Part shown: one piece after another, positions 46,359 through 58,445 of the stretch
Layout: every line of letters begins with the position of its first letter
How positions within the stretch are numbered: position 1 is the stretch's first letter
Source of the DNA: Anarhynchus alexandrinus
Taxonomy: Eukaryota > Chordata > Aves > Charadriiformes > Charadriidae
Assembly (NCBI GenBank): GCA_008711295.1
Contig: VUYV01000008.1
Coordinates: forward strand, 1,785,203-1,849,202
Direction of reading: 5' to 3'
Length of the DNA: 64,000 nt
The notes under the pieces: generated by a model
What the model saw: the letters and a program-made list of their open reading frames with translations, nothing else
Databases searched by the model: none
What the model was told of the DNA's origin: nothing
Made by a program: the position numbers and the translations under genes

Positions 46359-46934
46359 CTACCCTGGCCTGGTTATTCTCAGCTGATCATGAGCAAACAG
46401 AGTCAGAGTGCTCTTATTGTTGGTGCGACTCAAAAGACTGAAAAGGAGGATCGGCCACACCTTTTTCATGAAAACCCTGTTGCTCGCTTGAAGCCAGTGA
46501 AACCGCTGCTGGAGCACCTCAGGACTTTGACGATGATCATTGTGGGCTTCATCAATGATCAACTGGAGCTTCACAGGGCTGAGGTCACAGGTGAGAAACA
46601 TTTGGGCATGTGCTAGTGCTGTATGTAATCCTGGCTGCCCCTGGCTCTCCAAGGATGCCGTGGTACTGGATTTGATGTGCATCAGATATTCTACCGTGCC
46701 CTGCATCCTGCGCTGGAGAATTTCCATGGTGCATTTCCATGACTCACTATTCATGCCAGCTGAATCATCCGTGACACTACTATTTGTTTTCTTGCCATGG
46801 TGCAGAAACATCCTCTTTTTCCCCATCTCTGTGGAACAATTCTGACAGAAGCACTTGCAAACCACAAGGAACAGGCAAAAAGATCCAGAAATCAAGGTTT
46901 CACACGGCGGTCTCCTCCTTTCTGCTGTTTGCAT
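46359..46934 (-). other. Unrecognised 191-codon open frame, possibly a decayed gene or transposon fragment
   Basis: An uninterrupted minus-strand frame of 191 codons begins at an ATG (46932-46934), with an in-frame TAG about 12 codons upstream. The product is mixed in composition. It has a hydrophobic, cysteine-rich stretch around residues 17-32 (FCLFLVVCKCFCQNC). The rest looks helical, including a LQLIIDEAHNDHRQSPEV segment around residues 124-141. I do not recognise the family. There is no clear promoter, Kozak context or splice structure. Opposite-strand frames of 75 and 101 codons overlap it, which weakens the case. It could be chance, a lineage-specific gene, or a piece of an unannotated repeat. 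Confidence 0.25.
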
Positions 46935-49900
46935 GCTGTTTCGCCTGCTGAATATCAGCTCCAGAGGATTTTGCTATAACTCTCCTTTTTGCAAACACCC
47001 ACTCGGTATTAGGCCTTACCTACACTCGACTGTTTTCCAAGTTTGGAACTAGTTAGCGATGTACTTGCCTCTGAGCATGGTTTGTATCTGCACAGGAATA
47101 CTTGTTTCGTAACCATGGCAGCTCACAGTGACTCATGCTGCCAGAGGCCTGGGCCGAAGTTAGCAGAAGGCTTTTTTTTTTCTCTTTTTTTTTCTCTATT
47201 CCTCTGTAACCAGCTCAGCACACTGTTGTTTTGTTGGATCTTCTCCCCACAGTTGCATAACTCGCCTGTCACGTTTGCGTTCCTCTGGCTCTGTCCTGGG
47301 GACAACCCAGGGACACGCTGCCCTGCTTACTGCTGGTTCCACCCTGATGCGCCCGCTTGCCCGGGGGCTTTGCTCTGCTGGAGCACGGAGCCGTGGCTGC
47401 TGAGGTTTCCCTCGAAGGCTCTTATCAGAGATGGTTACCCAGGGCGGTTAACGAAGGCGCCACGCAGACCGAGCTGGCCTGTGGGTTTGTGGTTGATGCA
47501 GAGATGCTGTGAACTTAGAACATAAGAAAAGCAGAAGATTGCCGTGGCCAGTGCTGGTCCTGTGCTGACGGACCTGATCTGAAGCTTGCCGTTGCCTTCA
47601 AGAGTCTTTTTTTTCTCTTACAACTGCTCTTACAGTGGACTTGTGGGGAAAANAGGATCTATTCCTGCCATACTCATGCCATGACTAGTATAGGGTAAAA
47701 ACCTGCTCTACCATGCAGGAGTATATCCTCTTACAACTGCTCTTACAGTGGACTTGTGGGGAAAAATAGGATTCATCAGCACCAGATTCAACACAGTGGC
47801 TTGATAATGAGGAAAGAGGTTTCTTACAAAGGCAGATTGAGTCTTGTGTAGGGTGCTTGTGGGGGTCTGGTGATTCCTGACCTCTCATGAGTGGCAGCGG
47901 GAACTCAGTCATAGCAAAGTTGCCAAACGCAGTAACTCAAAAGCCCTGCATTTTCCCTTCAATCAAGACCTGACTTCTTTTCACCTGGGGTGTCTCAATT
48001 TTGATTATTCTCTGATTATTCACTGGGACTTCAGCAAACGCAGGACAGAAAACCTTGGATTTGAAACAAGAAAAGGGAAATTAAAAAAAAACCCTGCGGC
48101 AGCAGCAGCAAATTCGGGAAAGAATTTCAGTTCTTCTCACATCACAGAACAGCAAAGAGGCATCATCCTTTTTTTTTTTTTTTTTTTCTGTCTAAGCTTT
48201 GAGCCAGTCTTCTTGGAACTGGAAGTATTTAAGAGTTCCCCGTTATTTCGATGTATTTATTGATACGCTTTGGCACTTGAAGAAGGCTTTGCCTCTAGAA
48301 GCCTTACTTGCAGTCACCTTCTCTTGAATCTATTATTGGCAAGTTGAAAATGTAGGGTAGAGCATGAAGCGCTCGCTGACGTCTAGCAGTGAAACTCGGC
48401 TATTGCAGCAGTTCTCGGGGCTGAGAAACGCTGAATAACATCGGTTAATACTTCGAGGGCGACATGCGAGGGAAAACACAGATCTGTATCCAACAGGCTC
48501 AAATCAGCTTGTAGACAGACACATGCACACCGTGTACTTGCGAACCAGAATGCCTCGGCGCTCTCCGACTGCATTGTTAAGGGCACGATCAAGATAACGC
48601 TCTGTGTTTGGTTTGTGCGTGCGGGGGGAGAGCTGAATGAGCAAACACAATGCAATGCATGCGTACATGTAATGTATACATTATATAAGGCCTGCCAGAC
48701 TCAAACTCCAGCTGCTGGCCCTCGGCGGTCATTACCTGCCTTGCAGTGGTACTGCTGGAGGTAAAGCATCCCAAGAGGCCGCTCTGGCCTTTGGGTTATA
48801 CATATGATTAATGTCTATTAATCTCCCCAAAGGCACAATGGCAGGCAGGGAACACCATTAACCTAATGAGATAACAGAAGGGAGCCACCAGAGGGAGGTG
48901 ACACCCATCCCAGTGAGTCACCAGAAAGGCTCTTTGGCTCTTCTTGCAGACAGGGGTGTGCTGCACAGGCGACTCCTTACAAGCTTTCATCCTAAATAGT
49001 CAGGGGAAGATTGACCTGAAAAAGTAGTGCTCTGAGAGGCAAAAGAAAAGCTTCTAAAATCATAAAGAAATGGGCTTTCTGGAAAAAAAAAAAAAANGAG
49101 GAAAGACCATGGGGTGGTAATGAGAAGAGAATATAGATGTGCTTTCTTATTTTGCAGAAAGCTGGCTTTCCACAGATCAACCCCACTGGGTAATGGCAGT
49201 TTGGATATTTCGAGCAATCTCCCATCCTCCTACATGTTCAAATGTTCCTGTCAGAACTGGTCAAAATGTTTTAACTGATTTTTTTTTTTTCTTCTGAGAA
49301 GAAATGTCTTTTCATGCAAAACAAACATTGTGACAGAAAGGGTAATTTTGGTCAGAGTGATTTGCAATGTAAACAAAGAGTCCAATGAGAAATATTGGCA
49401 TATTTGATTTCATCTTTGTTATGACAAAAATCTGAAGTTTGTCTAACCTTATTTTCTGCAGACAAGGAGCAAGAAGGACAAAAAGAAAGTGTGTTTTTTT
49501 CTTCTCTCTGACCCAACCCCAAAGTTAGTCCTCTCAATTGCAGATTTTTTCATCCAGCTCAGCCATGCAGTAATGTTTTTCTCCACCCAATTTTTTAGGG
49601 AACCAGGTCCAATAGCTTAGTTTCCAGTTGCAGATACACAAGAGCTATTCCCTGATCTCATTATCCCGAGGAAAGGGATCACGTTATCCTCCTGTTGTCA
49701 TTGGGAACAGCTCCAGACAGCCACAGGCAGCATGTGTGGGGACAGCCACGCCGCCACCCCAGCTTGCTCTTGCAGGCTGTGGGTCCCAGTGAGAGCCCTC
49801 TGAGAAGGCACAGGGGGAAAAGCAGAACATCTGGAGCAATTTGCGTAATGCAAAGGTGAAGTTGTGGATGATGCCGTCAGAAGTAGACGGCAGGTGGCAC

Positions 49901-50090
49901 CCATGGATTAGCACAGGGCTTGCTCTGGGTGAGCACAAGCCAGGCTGGGCAATGCCTACAGCAAGGGTTTAGCTTCATCTCCGTGAAGAGGTGGAAGAAC
50001 AGGGAAGTGGGCTCTTTTGATTGCATGCAGGGACATCTCTGTGTCCTGGGTGGCACAGTGCCTGGGGCACTTTACCACTCAGGCCATTCC
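46935..50090. other. Intergenic sequence, no gene recognised
   Basis: Mixed-composition sequence with T-rich tracts (for example 47171-47193 and a long T run near 48170-48187), a 113-bp-spaced direct repeat at 47615-47772, and single N bases at 47653 and 49097. Several 60-90-codon frames are present on both strands, none with recognisable domains. Confidence 0.6.
47615..47772 (+). repeat. Direct repeat of about 44 bp, spaced 113 bp, containing an N
   Basis: The segment starting CTCTTACAACTGCTCTTACA and ending GTGGGGAAAA-AGGAT occurs at 47615-47658 and again at 47728-47771. Apart from the N at 47653, where the second copy has T, I see no difference. The sequences diverge on both sides. It is either a short local duplication or an assembly overlap that was not collapsed. 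Confidence 0.85.
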
Positions 50091-50099
50091 CATCACATT

Positions 50100-50660
50100 T
50101 TGTTAGCCTGAAGATCAGTCTTGGCTTTGGTCAAGGGGTGCCCACAGCGAGGAGGGGTGTTGTACCAGGGAGCAGCAAGGGCACCACTCCCTAAGGGAGG
50201 GGGTAGCAAGGGAGACACCGTGGCTGGCAGGGAAGGACCAAGCCCCAAGGTACCAGAGCGAGGAGAGCAGGAGGCAGCCAGGGTCAGCCAAGAGTCCCAG
50301 TCATCAGGCACATTCACAGCAATAAGGTAGACTTGAGATCAAGCTGAAAACTCAATCCACAGGCCAGGATCAATCCTGGTGAGGGCAACCAGGGTCAGAG
50401 ACAGGCAGGTGATCCCTAGGCAGGTCCAAGGTGACAAAATAGACCTGAGTTCAAGCTAGGACATCGGTCTGGATCAGGATTCAGATCAACAGAGCCCATA
50501 ATTAGGTACAAGTATAGCTAGGACCAAGCTAGAGACCAGCACCCCAGGAACACAGCTCAACCAAGGACTGAGGGCCCTGGACTGAGCTTAAATGGGCTCC
50601 CAAGCCCATGGGCAGTTGTGGGTGGGAGTTCCAGGTAAGGCTGCTCAGGGCTGTTAGTGC
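50100..50660 (-). repeat. Unclassified interspersed repeat, copy A (minus)
   Basis: Read on the minus strand, this region contains CCACCCACAACTGCCC..., then CCCATTTAAGCTCAGTCCAGG, then TCCTAGCTTG blocks. These line up in the same order with the plus strand from 51670 (CCACCCACAC..., CCATATAAGCTCACAGCCAGG, TCCTAGCTTGGG). Within it, a motif like ATAGACCTGAGTTCAAGCT recurs about 113 bases apart (near 50327 and 50441). The TATA-like ATTTAAG could be a promoter of an LTR or other element. Limits and family are uncertain. Confidence 0.4.
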
Positions 50661-50852
50661 CCCCAGGACTTGTCACCCAGCCTACAGGCTCCAGAAGTAG
50701 AAGAGGTCGTGCCATACCTTATGTGCTGCATGCTGGATTTTGCATCAAAGGACACCTCAGTGACCTCCTCGTCAAGGCTGTATTTTGCCGTGCCACCCTG
50801 GCTCTCTGCTCTTCTCTCCTATGCTGATGGTTCTCGGTCCCAGCTCCCCCAA

Positions 50853-50889
50853 GCTTCCGAAAGTAGCTTCCCCCGCTTCCGAAAGTAGC
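50853..50889 (+). repeat. 15-bp direct repeat, 22-bp period
   Basis: GCTTCCGAAAGTAGC occurs at 50853-50867 and again at 50875-50889, separated by TTCCCCC. This is a small slippage-type duplication in intergenic DNA. Confidence 0.9.
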
Positions 50890-51640
50890 ACCCACATACA
50901 GGTATCACTGCGGGGATGCTCAAGCCTTCTTTCGGGGGGCTGGAGGCAGCCCAGTGACCCAAGCATCGATGACAGCTGTGCTATCATGGCTTCGCATCGA
51001 CCGCAGTCCTCTCGCTGCCTCCCCCTGGGTCCTGGCCGCACGCAGCCAACCAGGCAGAAACGCCGATACATTTGACTAAACGCCGATGATTAAAATGAAA
51101 CGAAGACAATCAGGCTTGGATCACTGGGGGGACGACAGAGGGAACAGCCCAGCAAGAAGTTCATTATGGAGCGGACAAACAACAGCCTGTGGCAGCACGG
51201 ATTGGTCGTGATGGTGTGCAGTGGGGGACCACACACATTGCGTGTGCTGGTCATCACATCATACATGACGTTTATTTTCAGCATCCCCTACAGGTCAGCA
51301 TTTACCAGCTAAATCAAAATGCAAGGTATTAGATAGCCTTTACAGTATGGTAAATGATACAATTAACTCAGCTCAACCTATTTTCCTAATCCTGTATGAT
51401 GCAGGTCAGGTTAGACGTGTGGGTTTTTCTGGCCTTAATGGCTCTCTTGGCTTTCTCTGGTCAGGCTTCCTGAGATGGGGCTGCCTGTGCTGGCCTGGGG
51501 CGCATTTATTTTAGCCAATGATGCAATAGCTTAATAAAAGTGATTTGATGAAACCTGAAGCTCCTTTCTTCCTTGAGAGTATGACACCTAAAATAAATGC
51601 CGGTCATGAGAAAGAATTTGGTCCAGTCATGTGGGCACTA
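50890..51640. other. Intergenic sequence, no gene recognised
   Basis: This segment separates the two copies of the unclassified repeat. It includes an AT-rich part (51290-51400) and TTTATTTTAGCC...AATAAAAG near 51505-51540, a possible polyadenylation-like signal. There is no gene evidence. Confidence 0.55.
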
Positions 51641-51649
51641 ATAGGCTTT

Positions 51650-52120
51650 AATGGCCTTGAGCAGCTTCACCTGGGACCCCCACCCACACACCCTCTGCCC
51701 CGTGCTCCATATAAGCTCACAGCCAGGTAGTTGCTCTTGATCTGAGCTGGAGTGTGGATGAGTTTGTCCTAGCTTGGGTTCTTAGGTTGGCCCTTCTGGG
51801 CTGAGCTCTTGATGCTATTTTCTGGTTGTTTTCTGTCTTGTTGGTCCTGGATGGACCCCCAACTCAGACATCTTCCCTGGGGTAGCTTGGGTCCTGCAGG
51901 GTGCTCTCTGTTGGCGAGCTCCCTGCTTGTGCTGTGGTTACCTTTGTCTCTTGGTTCAGTCCTGTTCCTTACTGGCACTTGAGAAAGGTAGTGGGTCTGT
52001 TGTCATTCAAAGGCAAACTTTTCTTCTGTAGGGGTGCCTCTTGGTGTGGGGTCTTGGGGGCTGTCAGTAGCCTCAACCCTCATGAAGCAGGAGCTATTCC
52101 TTGAACTTGACTCTCTGCCT
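51650..52120 (+). repeat. Unclassified interspersed repeat, copy B (plus)
   Basis: The sequence shares ordered blocks with the reverse complement of 50100-50660: a CCACCCACA block, a TATA-like CATATAAGCTCA...CCAGG block, TTGATCTGAGCT, and TTGTCCTAGCTTGGG. It then continues as T/G-rich sequence with many CTTGG and TCTTGG words. The two copies face opposite ways, about 1 kb apart. A solo LTR or a non-autonomous element with its own promoter is possible. I cannot name a family. Confidence 0.4.
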
Positions 52121-52470
52121 GAGCAATGAGGAGCAATGTGCTGGTAGCTGAAATAGGGGTTTGCATGTCCTCTTCTAGTAGGTGGGGCCTTCTTAGCATC
52201 ATACCCCGGGGCAGTGCCAGGTCTGTCTCTTGGTCTGCAAGCTGTGCCCCCCAACACAGCTGCAAGGGGCCCATTATGCTCCTTCCCCTGGAGGTGGGAG
52301 CTCGGGCTCCCCATCACAGCAAGCATGGGTTCACCCAGTGAGTCTCCAAGGCATTCTCAGGGCAATGATAAAGGCTCCTTTCATGATGTATTTGGCTGCC
52401 CCTCCTGAGGAGCTGGAAGAGGAGGGATGGAACATGGGGCAGCTGAAAACCTTCAAGAAACTCAGGTATT

Positions 52471-53031
52471 ATCATAGAATGGTTAAAGTTGGAAGGGACC
52501 TTGAAGATCATCTTGTTCCAACCCCCCTGCCATGGGCAGGGACACCTCCCACTAGACCAGGTTGCTCCAAGCCCCATCCAGCCTGGCCTTGAATGCCTCC
52601 AGGGATGGGGCATCCACAACTTCCCTGTTCCTGTGTCTCACCATCCTCAGAGTAAAGAATTTCTTCCTAATATCTGATCTAAATTGCCACTTTCTCAGTT
52701 TAAAACCATTCTTCCTCGTCCCATCGCTCTCCTCCTTGATCAAGAGTCCCTCCTTGTCTTTCCTGTAGTCCCTTTAGGGACTCAAAGGGTCTATAAGGTC
52801 TCCTGGGAGCCTTCTCTTCTCCAGGCTGAACAACCCCAACTCTCTCAGCCTGTCCTTGCAGCAGAGGTGCTCCAGCCCTCTGATTGTCTTTGTGGCCTCC
52901 TCTGGACCTGCTTCAACAGGTCCATATCCTTCTTATGCTGGGACCCCCAGAGCTGGACGCAGTACTCCAGGTGGGGTCTCACCAGAGCAGTGTAGAGGGG
53001 CAGAATCCCCTCCTTCAACCTGCTGCCCATG
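52471..53031 (-). mobile_element. CR1 LINE, 3' end with reverse-transcriptase tail
   Basis: The plus strand starts with ATCATAGAATGGTTAAAGTT, GGAAGGGACCTTGAAGATCA and TTCCAACCCCCCTGC, the reverse complement of a CR1 3' end. At the far end the minus strand still encodes the C-terminal CR1 ORF2 motif with [17 protein letters not shown] and [20 protein letters not shown]. The element is 5'-truncated to about 560 bases and its frame is broken, so it is dead. Confidence 0.95.
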
Positions 53032-53039
53032 CTGCTTTT

Positions 53040-53590
53040 GATGCACTATCCAGATCCAGGAACCTTCTCCCAGGTGACTGGGGGTAGCCAAAGTTCTTGA
53101 ATCACCCAGAGTAGCCAAAAAGTATTTTTATAAGCCCCAAGAACTGGATTTAGGACTGGGACTGTGTTGGTCAGTGCTATGTGTTGCTAATGACTGGATA
53201 TGAGCTAAATTGGGAGAATTAGGGTTTTTTCATGGAGGCTTTAGGCTGTGTGTGTGTGTTTGGGTTAATGTTTGGGCTTCAGACTCTTTTGTACCTTTGC
53301 AAGACAAAAGGTTTTGAGGAAGCTCTGGTGGAGAGGGCTTGGGAAAAGCTTCTGGATGCAAATCCAGAAAAGAAAAGCAATTTCTAAGCAGAAGAACTTT
53401 TTATCAATAGGAGAAAATGAACAATGGGTGATAGCAGTGAGTGACCACGGGCTCAGCTGAGTATCTTCCGGATCTCGCCTACAAAAGCTCCAAGGAGTGT
53501 CAATAGGGGAGGTTTAATTGATGGCAAACATTATGGCTGGTACAGAATTAGAGACGCTCCAGACTGAGCAGGGAGGACTTTTATAGCAGC
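53040..53590. other. Intergenic sequence with a short GT run
   Basis: This lies between a CR1 copy and the A-rich coding-like stretch. It contains a GTGTGTGTGTG run near 53249-53259. Several short frames look coding-like but are broken by stops. It may belong to the same decayed element as the next feature. Confidence 0.45.
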
Positions 53591-53596
53591 GAACAG

Positions 53597-54123
53597 ATGA
53601 GCATTGTGAAAGATGACTATGATTCTTTGGGCATTTCTGGGTTAGATGGCAGTAAAACTGCAGCAAAAAGCAATTTTGCTTTAATCAACTATATAACAAA
53701 GCCCCAACATAGTAAAGAGCAGAAGGCATCAGAAGATAGGAAATTGTCAGCATTGCTGGAGCTGAAAGATAAGATTGTACTCCCTACAGCTACGCTAAAA
53801 GAAGATAAATTATCCTTAGGGGCAATTCAGAAAGAAAATAATGTACAATTAAAGTTGTTTGAATTACAGTTCTAGGGAAGCACGGGTGGTGGAAAAAGCC
53901 AGTTTCAGTGGAAAGTCTGAAACCTTCTTCCCATGTGCTTTTAAAAAGCAGAACTAGTTTTGGAAAAAAAAATGATAAACTGGGCAGGGCAACCCCTGAA
54001 GAAGAGCAAAGGATGTGTGAAAAGGGACCCTATAGAGAGACGCTGAGCCTGGGGAACGTATGCATGGAAAGGGAACCAGCTCTGAGTTTGCCAGAACCAA
54101 GTGGTGAGTCTGGGAAAGGCTGA
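53597..54123 (+). pseudogene. A-rich decayed coding-like stretch, family unknown
   Basis: A 92-codon frame (53597-53875) rich in Lys, Glu, Leu and Ser includes a heptad-like region ALLELKDKIVLPTATLKEDK. It is followed in another frame by about 71 codons (53908-54123) with similar composition, including RATPEEEQRMCEK. The base composition is A-rich, unlike the GC-rich neighbours, and two adjacent lysine/glutamate-rich frames offset from each other suggest a once longer coding sequence broken by indels. I do not recognise the family. A retrotransposon or endogenous retroviral internal piece, or a processed pseudogene, are options. The first ATG (53597) has no special support as a start. Confidence 0.3.
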
Positions 54124-57100
54124 AGAGTGGCAGGAAGGCTGGAAATCTCTCCGGAGGTCCTTGCCAGCAATCCTGGCTGGTTTGCCTCTCAAAACCTGTG
54201 GTTGGGTGGGTGGTGGAGGATGGCTGTGCTCCAGCAAGGCTGGGGTGCGAGGAGCAGAGGTGGGTGCTTGTGCAGCTGTGATCAGGAGCATCTCTTCACC
54301 CTCCGTCCCCTCCCCAGGGTCACCAGGCTCCAGCACGTGGCACTGTACGCCGTGATGCTGGTGGGCTTTGGGAATGGTTTCCAAACTTCAGAGAAACCTC
54401 AATCCCGAGGCCACGTGGCCTCCAGAAAAAGCAGATGAGGAGGGTGCAGAGGTATGTGGTTATTCCAGGTTTCTGCTGACATCTGCCCTTCTTCGGGCTC
54501 CATTTGAGCACAGCGCAAACAAACCACAGGCTAAAGGTTAAAAAAACAAAAAGCTGCTAGAGGAGTGCATTTGCATGAGCTCAGACAACTGTCCTGAAGC
54601 TGTCTGTATTCCTGACGGGGCTTTGCTTGGATCGGGCAGGCCAGGTAGGACCTGTGGCCTCATGCCCAGGTGGGTCCTGCTTCAGGGCAAGGTGGTCCAT
54701 GCTGCAAACCTCCCCCAAGGCTCATCGAGCTGCTGCGAAAGCGTGGGGGAACAAACAGCTGATCTTCAGTTTGTCGTGACAACGTCTTTGCCTGGCTTCG
54801 TGAGTGGGAATCTCCTTGTGGGACTGTTCCTGAGCAGGCGGTAGGATATTTGGGAGAAAGTCGGTGTATCCCGTGCTGCAAGATCCCCTAAAAAGCTGAC
54901 GGTTCCTCTTGCCGTCCCACCAACCACCTGTCAAGGGGGCCCAGTTCCAAACAGATGGCGATGGGGAGGACTGCGATGGGGATAATGGTGCGAACGTGGC
55001 ATCTTGTGCGTGACACATTTGATACCTTGCCATGGGACAGCTGCAATTTATAAGTCTAAAGCATCAGCCGCCGACAAGCTTCATGGTAACTTCTGCAGTT
55101 GCCGTATTCCCTTCCTCGCTGGCAGCTGCCTCGGAGGAAGAGGAGAATGAGGAGGAGGAGGAGGATGCTGGTGCTGAGATGGAGGAGCTGCTTTGGGAAG
55201 GGCTTTTCTTGGAAAATAGCTCTGCTCTGTGCAGCACAGGGTGGGCTCCAAAAATGTGTGGGTGAGTTTGGAAATGTGGTGCACTCGCGCTTGGCTTCTT
55301 GAAATCAGCTGCTCCGGGAGCAGCAGCGTGGGGGTTATGCCCTCTCAAGGCTTCATTTTCCTTTGGCTCGTCCCTTTCCCACCACTGTAGTAGCACCTTC
55401 TCCCCCATGACCTCCCAGGGACAGCTATGGCATAGATTATGTTTAGGATGGAGCAGCTGATGGACAGCCGGGACATGTGCTGCAATGCCAGCTGGCTGCC
55501 ACCCCGGGCTGCGTGTGTTGCTCTGACTCCTTCTTCTGCTGAACTTCTACCCAAGCTGGTAGGAACCAAACCAGCCCTTGGGATTCGACCTTGGTTCAGG
55601 CTTAAGTAAAGTTTGCTACTGCTTTCCTGGGGAGAGGAGGGACAGCCAGCAGTGTGCTCAGCACTTAGTTTCCCTAGGAAACTGGGCTTAAAAGGGATAT
55701 TTGGTGTGTCGAACAGCAGGGGCACTAATTGCACGGTGGTCCCTTTACTTTAGGGATGCTGCTGTGCTGGGGAGGTTTTTGCTGGAGCGGTGGAGGTGCT
55801 GCGCAGGAGAGGTCAGGGCTGCGTGTCCGTCTGCAGGCTGACAGCAGGCTCTGCCTTAGGAGCTGGCGCAGCAGATGGTAAGCAACGACCGGGTGGTGGA
55901 GGCTGCCAAGCGAGACCTGCCGCCCACCGCGCTGCCAGGTCCTGCATGGTCTCTGGTGGGCATCTCCCAGGCAGGAGCCGAGGTCCAAAATGTATTAGGA
56001 TGTAACACAGCCTCAGACTCCCCACTGTTTACATCAAGTCAGCTGCATGGCTGATTAAGGTTATATTTGGTGGGGAAATAGCATAAAGCTTTGCATTAGC
56101 TCAGTCGCGCCCTGCTATAAGGTTTGGCCAACTTCACATACCTTTGAAATTGTAAAGTGTTGAGTCAACCCTTAGGAGTTTGCCTTAAGAGTCTGCGCAG
56201 CTTTTGGGCAAACCGGGTGTTTGTGTGCGCACAAATTGCGAGCGGCGCTTATCCCTTGCAGCTTATCTTGCGTGTAAACGGGTTGAGTACCTAATGGCTC
56301 GGGCATGGTTTGTTCTTCACTGCTGTGAGATCTTTTGAAGTTCTGCACGGCTGAACGGTGGTGTCACCACTTTCCTTAGGACGCGGTGATCCCATCCCGC
56401 AGTGCTGCGGCTCCACTTCGGTGCTGCCCAGGTATTTATTCCGCTTGATTTCCCTCGCGTGTGCGCTTGAGGCTGGCTGTGCTGGTGCTGCTGCGCTGCC
56501 TACATGAGGTTTGCTTATTGTTGCAACGTTGGGCTTTGAGTTTATTGAAGACACCTTAAGGAAAGGCTTTAGAGATAAAACTTTTTTTTTTTTTATATCA
56601 TGAATTGATGAAAGCCATAGTGAAAGCAATCTTGTGGAGGTGTTACCGGGGAAAAGAAAAGCCCTGTGACTTCCCTCTGATAAGAAAATACCTTACTAAT
56701 ATTTACAGATAGCCAGGCTGCTCTGAACTGAATTAATTTCCTGGGAGATGAAAATGCAGCACGTGCTTTGCAACTGAACCAGAAAACCCTGTGCTCCTGC
56801 CTGCGTTTCTCTCAACGGGCAGTTTGGCTGGTGCGGTTGGGAGAGCGAGCCCATGATGCAGTGATGATGGGTACAGGGACACCAGTTAAATGTGCTTGCT
56901 AGGGATGATGGCAGGCAGGTAGGAGGTGGACACGTGGCAGTGTTTGGAAAGCTGTGTCTGGTTGCTGTCATCAGAAAGCAATGAAGGCTGCGGGGCTTAA
57001 TGGGACTATCCATTAGGGAAGAGGGAAATGTGTGGATATGACCTTTGAGACATCCCTGTTGTGAAATTCCTCCTGCCTCTGAGATGTGAAATTTGGGAGG

Positions 57101-58440
57101 GAGCTGCCAGCACTGTGGGACCTTCACCCCATGTCAGGGCGGACTCTGCAGCCCCCCATTTCTGCCCCCACCTCCGGCTCAGTCTATATTAAAGAGCACA
57201 TGTGGCAGGACCAGAGCTGGGGGGGGTCTGGTGGTCCCGGTCATGTGCAGGACAGGGAGATGTGTTTTGCAAAGCTGTTGGTGCTGCACTTGGGGCACTT
57301 CTTTGACCCCATGTTTTACAGGTGCAGTGCTCCTGCTTGGTCCTTTCCAGGCTGGCACTCAAAGTCCGGCTGGAGGGTGATGATGGGGGGACAGGCCTTG
57401 GCTGTCCCACCATAAGGGCGGCTCTGGGACAGCGGAGGATGCTGCGGGGACAGATGAAGGCTCTGGCGATGCTTGGAGCTGAGCACAGAGGGACGATGGC
57501 TTTGGAGGAGCAGTTCATATATTTCTCAGGTTTGAGGAAAGAGACTTTTTTCCTTCCTTCATACTGTCCTTGCTGGCTGTTTGGTGACGATGAGTCCCAG
57601 CATCCCTTCGCACTCACAGTCCAGTGGGGTTACTGGAGAGCAGAGGTGGTGGCTGCAGGCTTCATGCTGTAGATGCTGATGGCAGCAAGGCTGGGTGCTG
57701 CCTGGGAGGGATGCAGAAACCAAGGGGGAGGAAAAGAGGAGGAAAAAAAGCCGCATTTTCCATGTCTGGGGAGGGGAAGTCCTCTCCTGGTGCACAGCTC
57801 AGCCTAAGAGCTCGCTTCTTCATGCCTGAAAGGCAATGCAGTGGAAACAAAAAGGGTCCTTTTCGTCCCGCAGTGCCTGGTCTGAGGCAGGCAGTGGAAA
57901 AGCCTCTGCAATCAGGAGAACTTCATCTTCCTGCTACTGAGAGCCCCTGGGTGAACATAAGTGCCCTTGGCACACGTGTGTCGGTGGGGTTCTGCTGACC
58001 TGGGCTTTTAGAAGCTTTTTCCAGGGGGTGGCAGACCCCCATGTGACGGGGTAACCCTCTGCTCGCCCTCCCTCATTACCCCTTGCAGACCCTTCAGGGC
58101 TATTTTACAACAATTTGGGGAAAACTAAGTGAAGGTTATGGCAGTGCTGGACCCTTGCCCAGTCCCCCTGGTGCATGCTCTCACCCCTGCCCTTGCACTG
58201 GGGCTCCCCAGGGTGAATTTGGGGTGCTGGTCCCACTAAATCCTTAACTTTTCAAATAAAAGTCAGAAAGGTTTGTTCATCTGCAGTTGCGGGAGCACCA
58301 GGACTGGCAAGCCAGACCTCAAGCACCTTTGGCTATTGCCATCTTGAGTCCCATCTGGAGTTTAGGATGGATAAAGCCCCCCTGAATTTAGGGGGGAACC
58401 ATTTGGAGGAGCTGGTCTGAACTGCAGGACAAACCTGGGC
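54124..58440. other. Intergenic GC-rich sequence, no gene recognised
   Basis: About 4.3 kb of mixed, fairly GC-rich DNA. A GAG/GGA trinucleotide-rich patch lies at about 55132-55172 and encodes Glu runs in one frame and Arg runs in another. A T12-type tract is near 56582-56593. Many overlapping frames of 60-145 codons are expected in GC-rich DNA. None shows Ig domains, signal peptides with Kozak context, or splice structure that I can support. Confidence 0.55.
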
Positions 58441-58445
58441 TCAAA

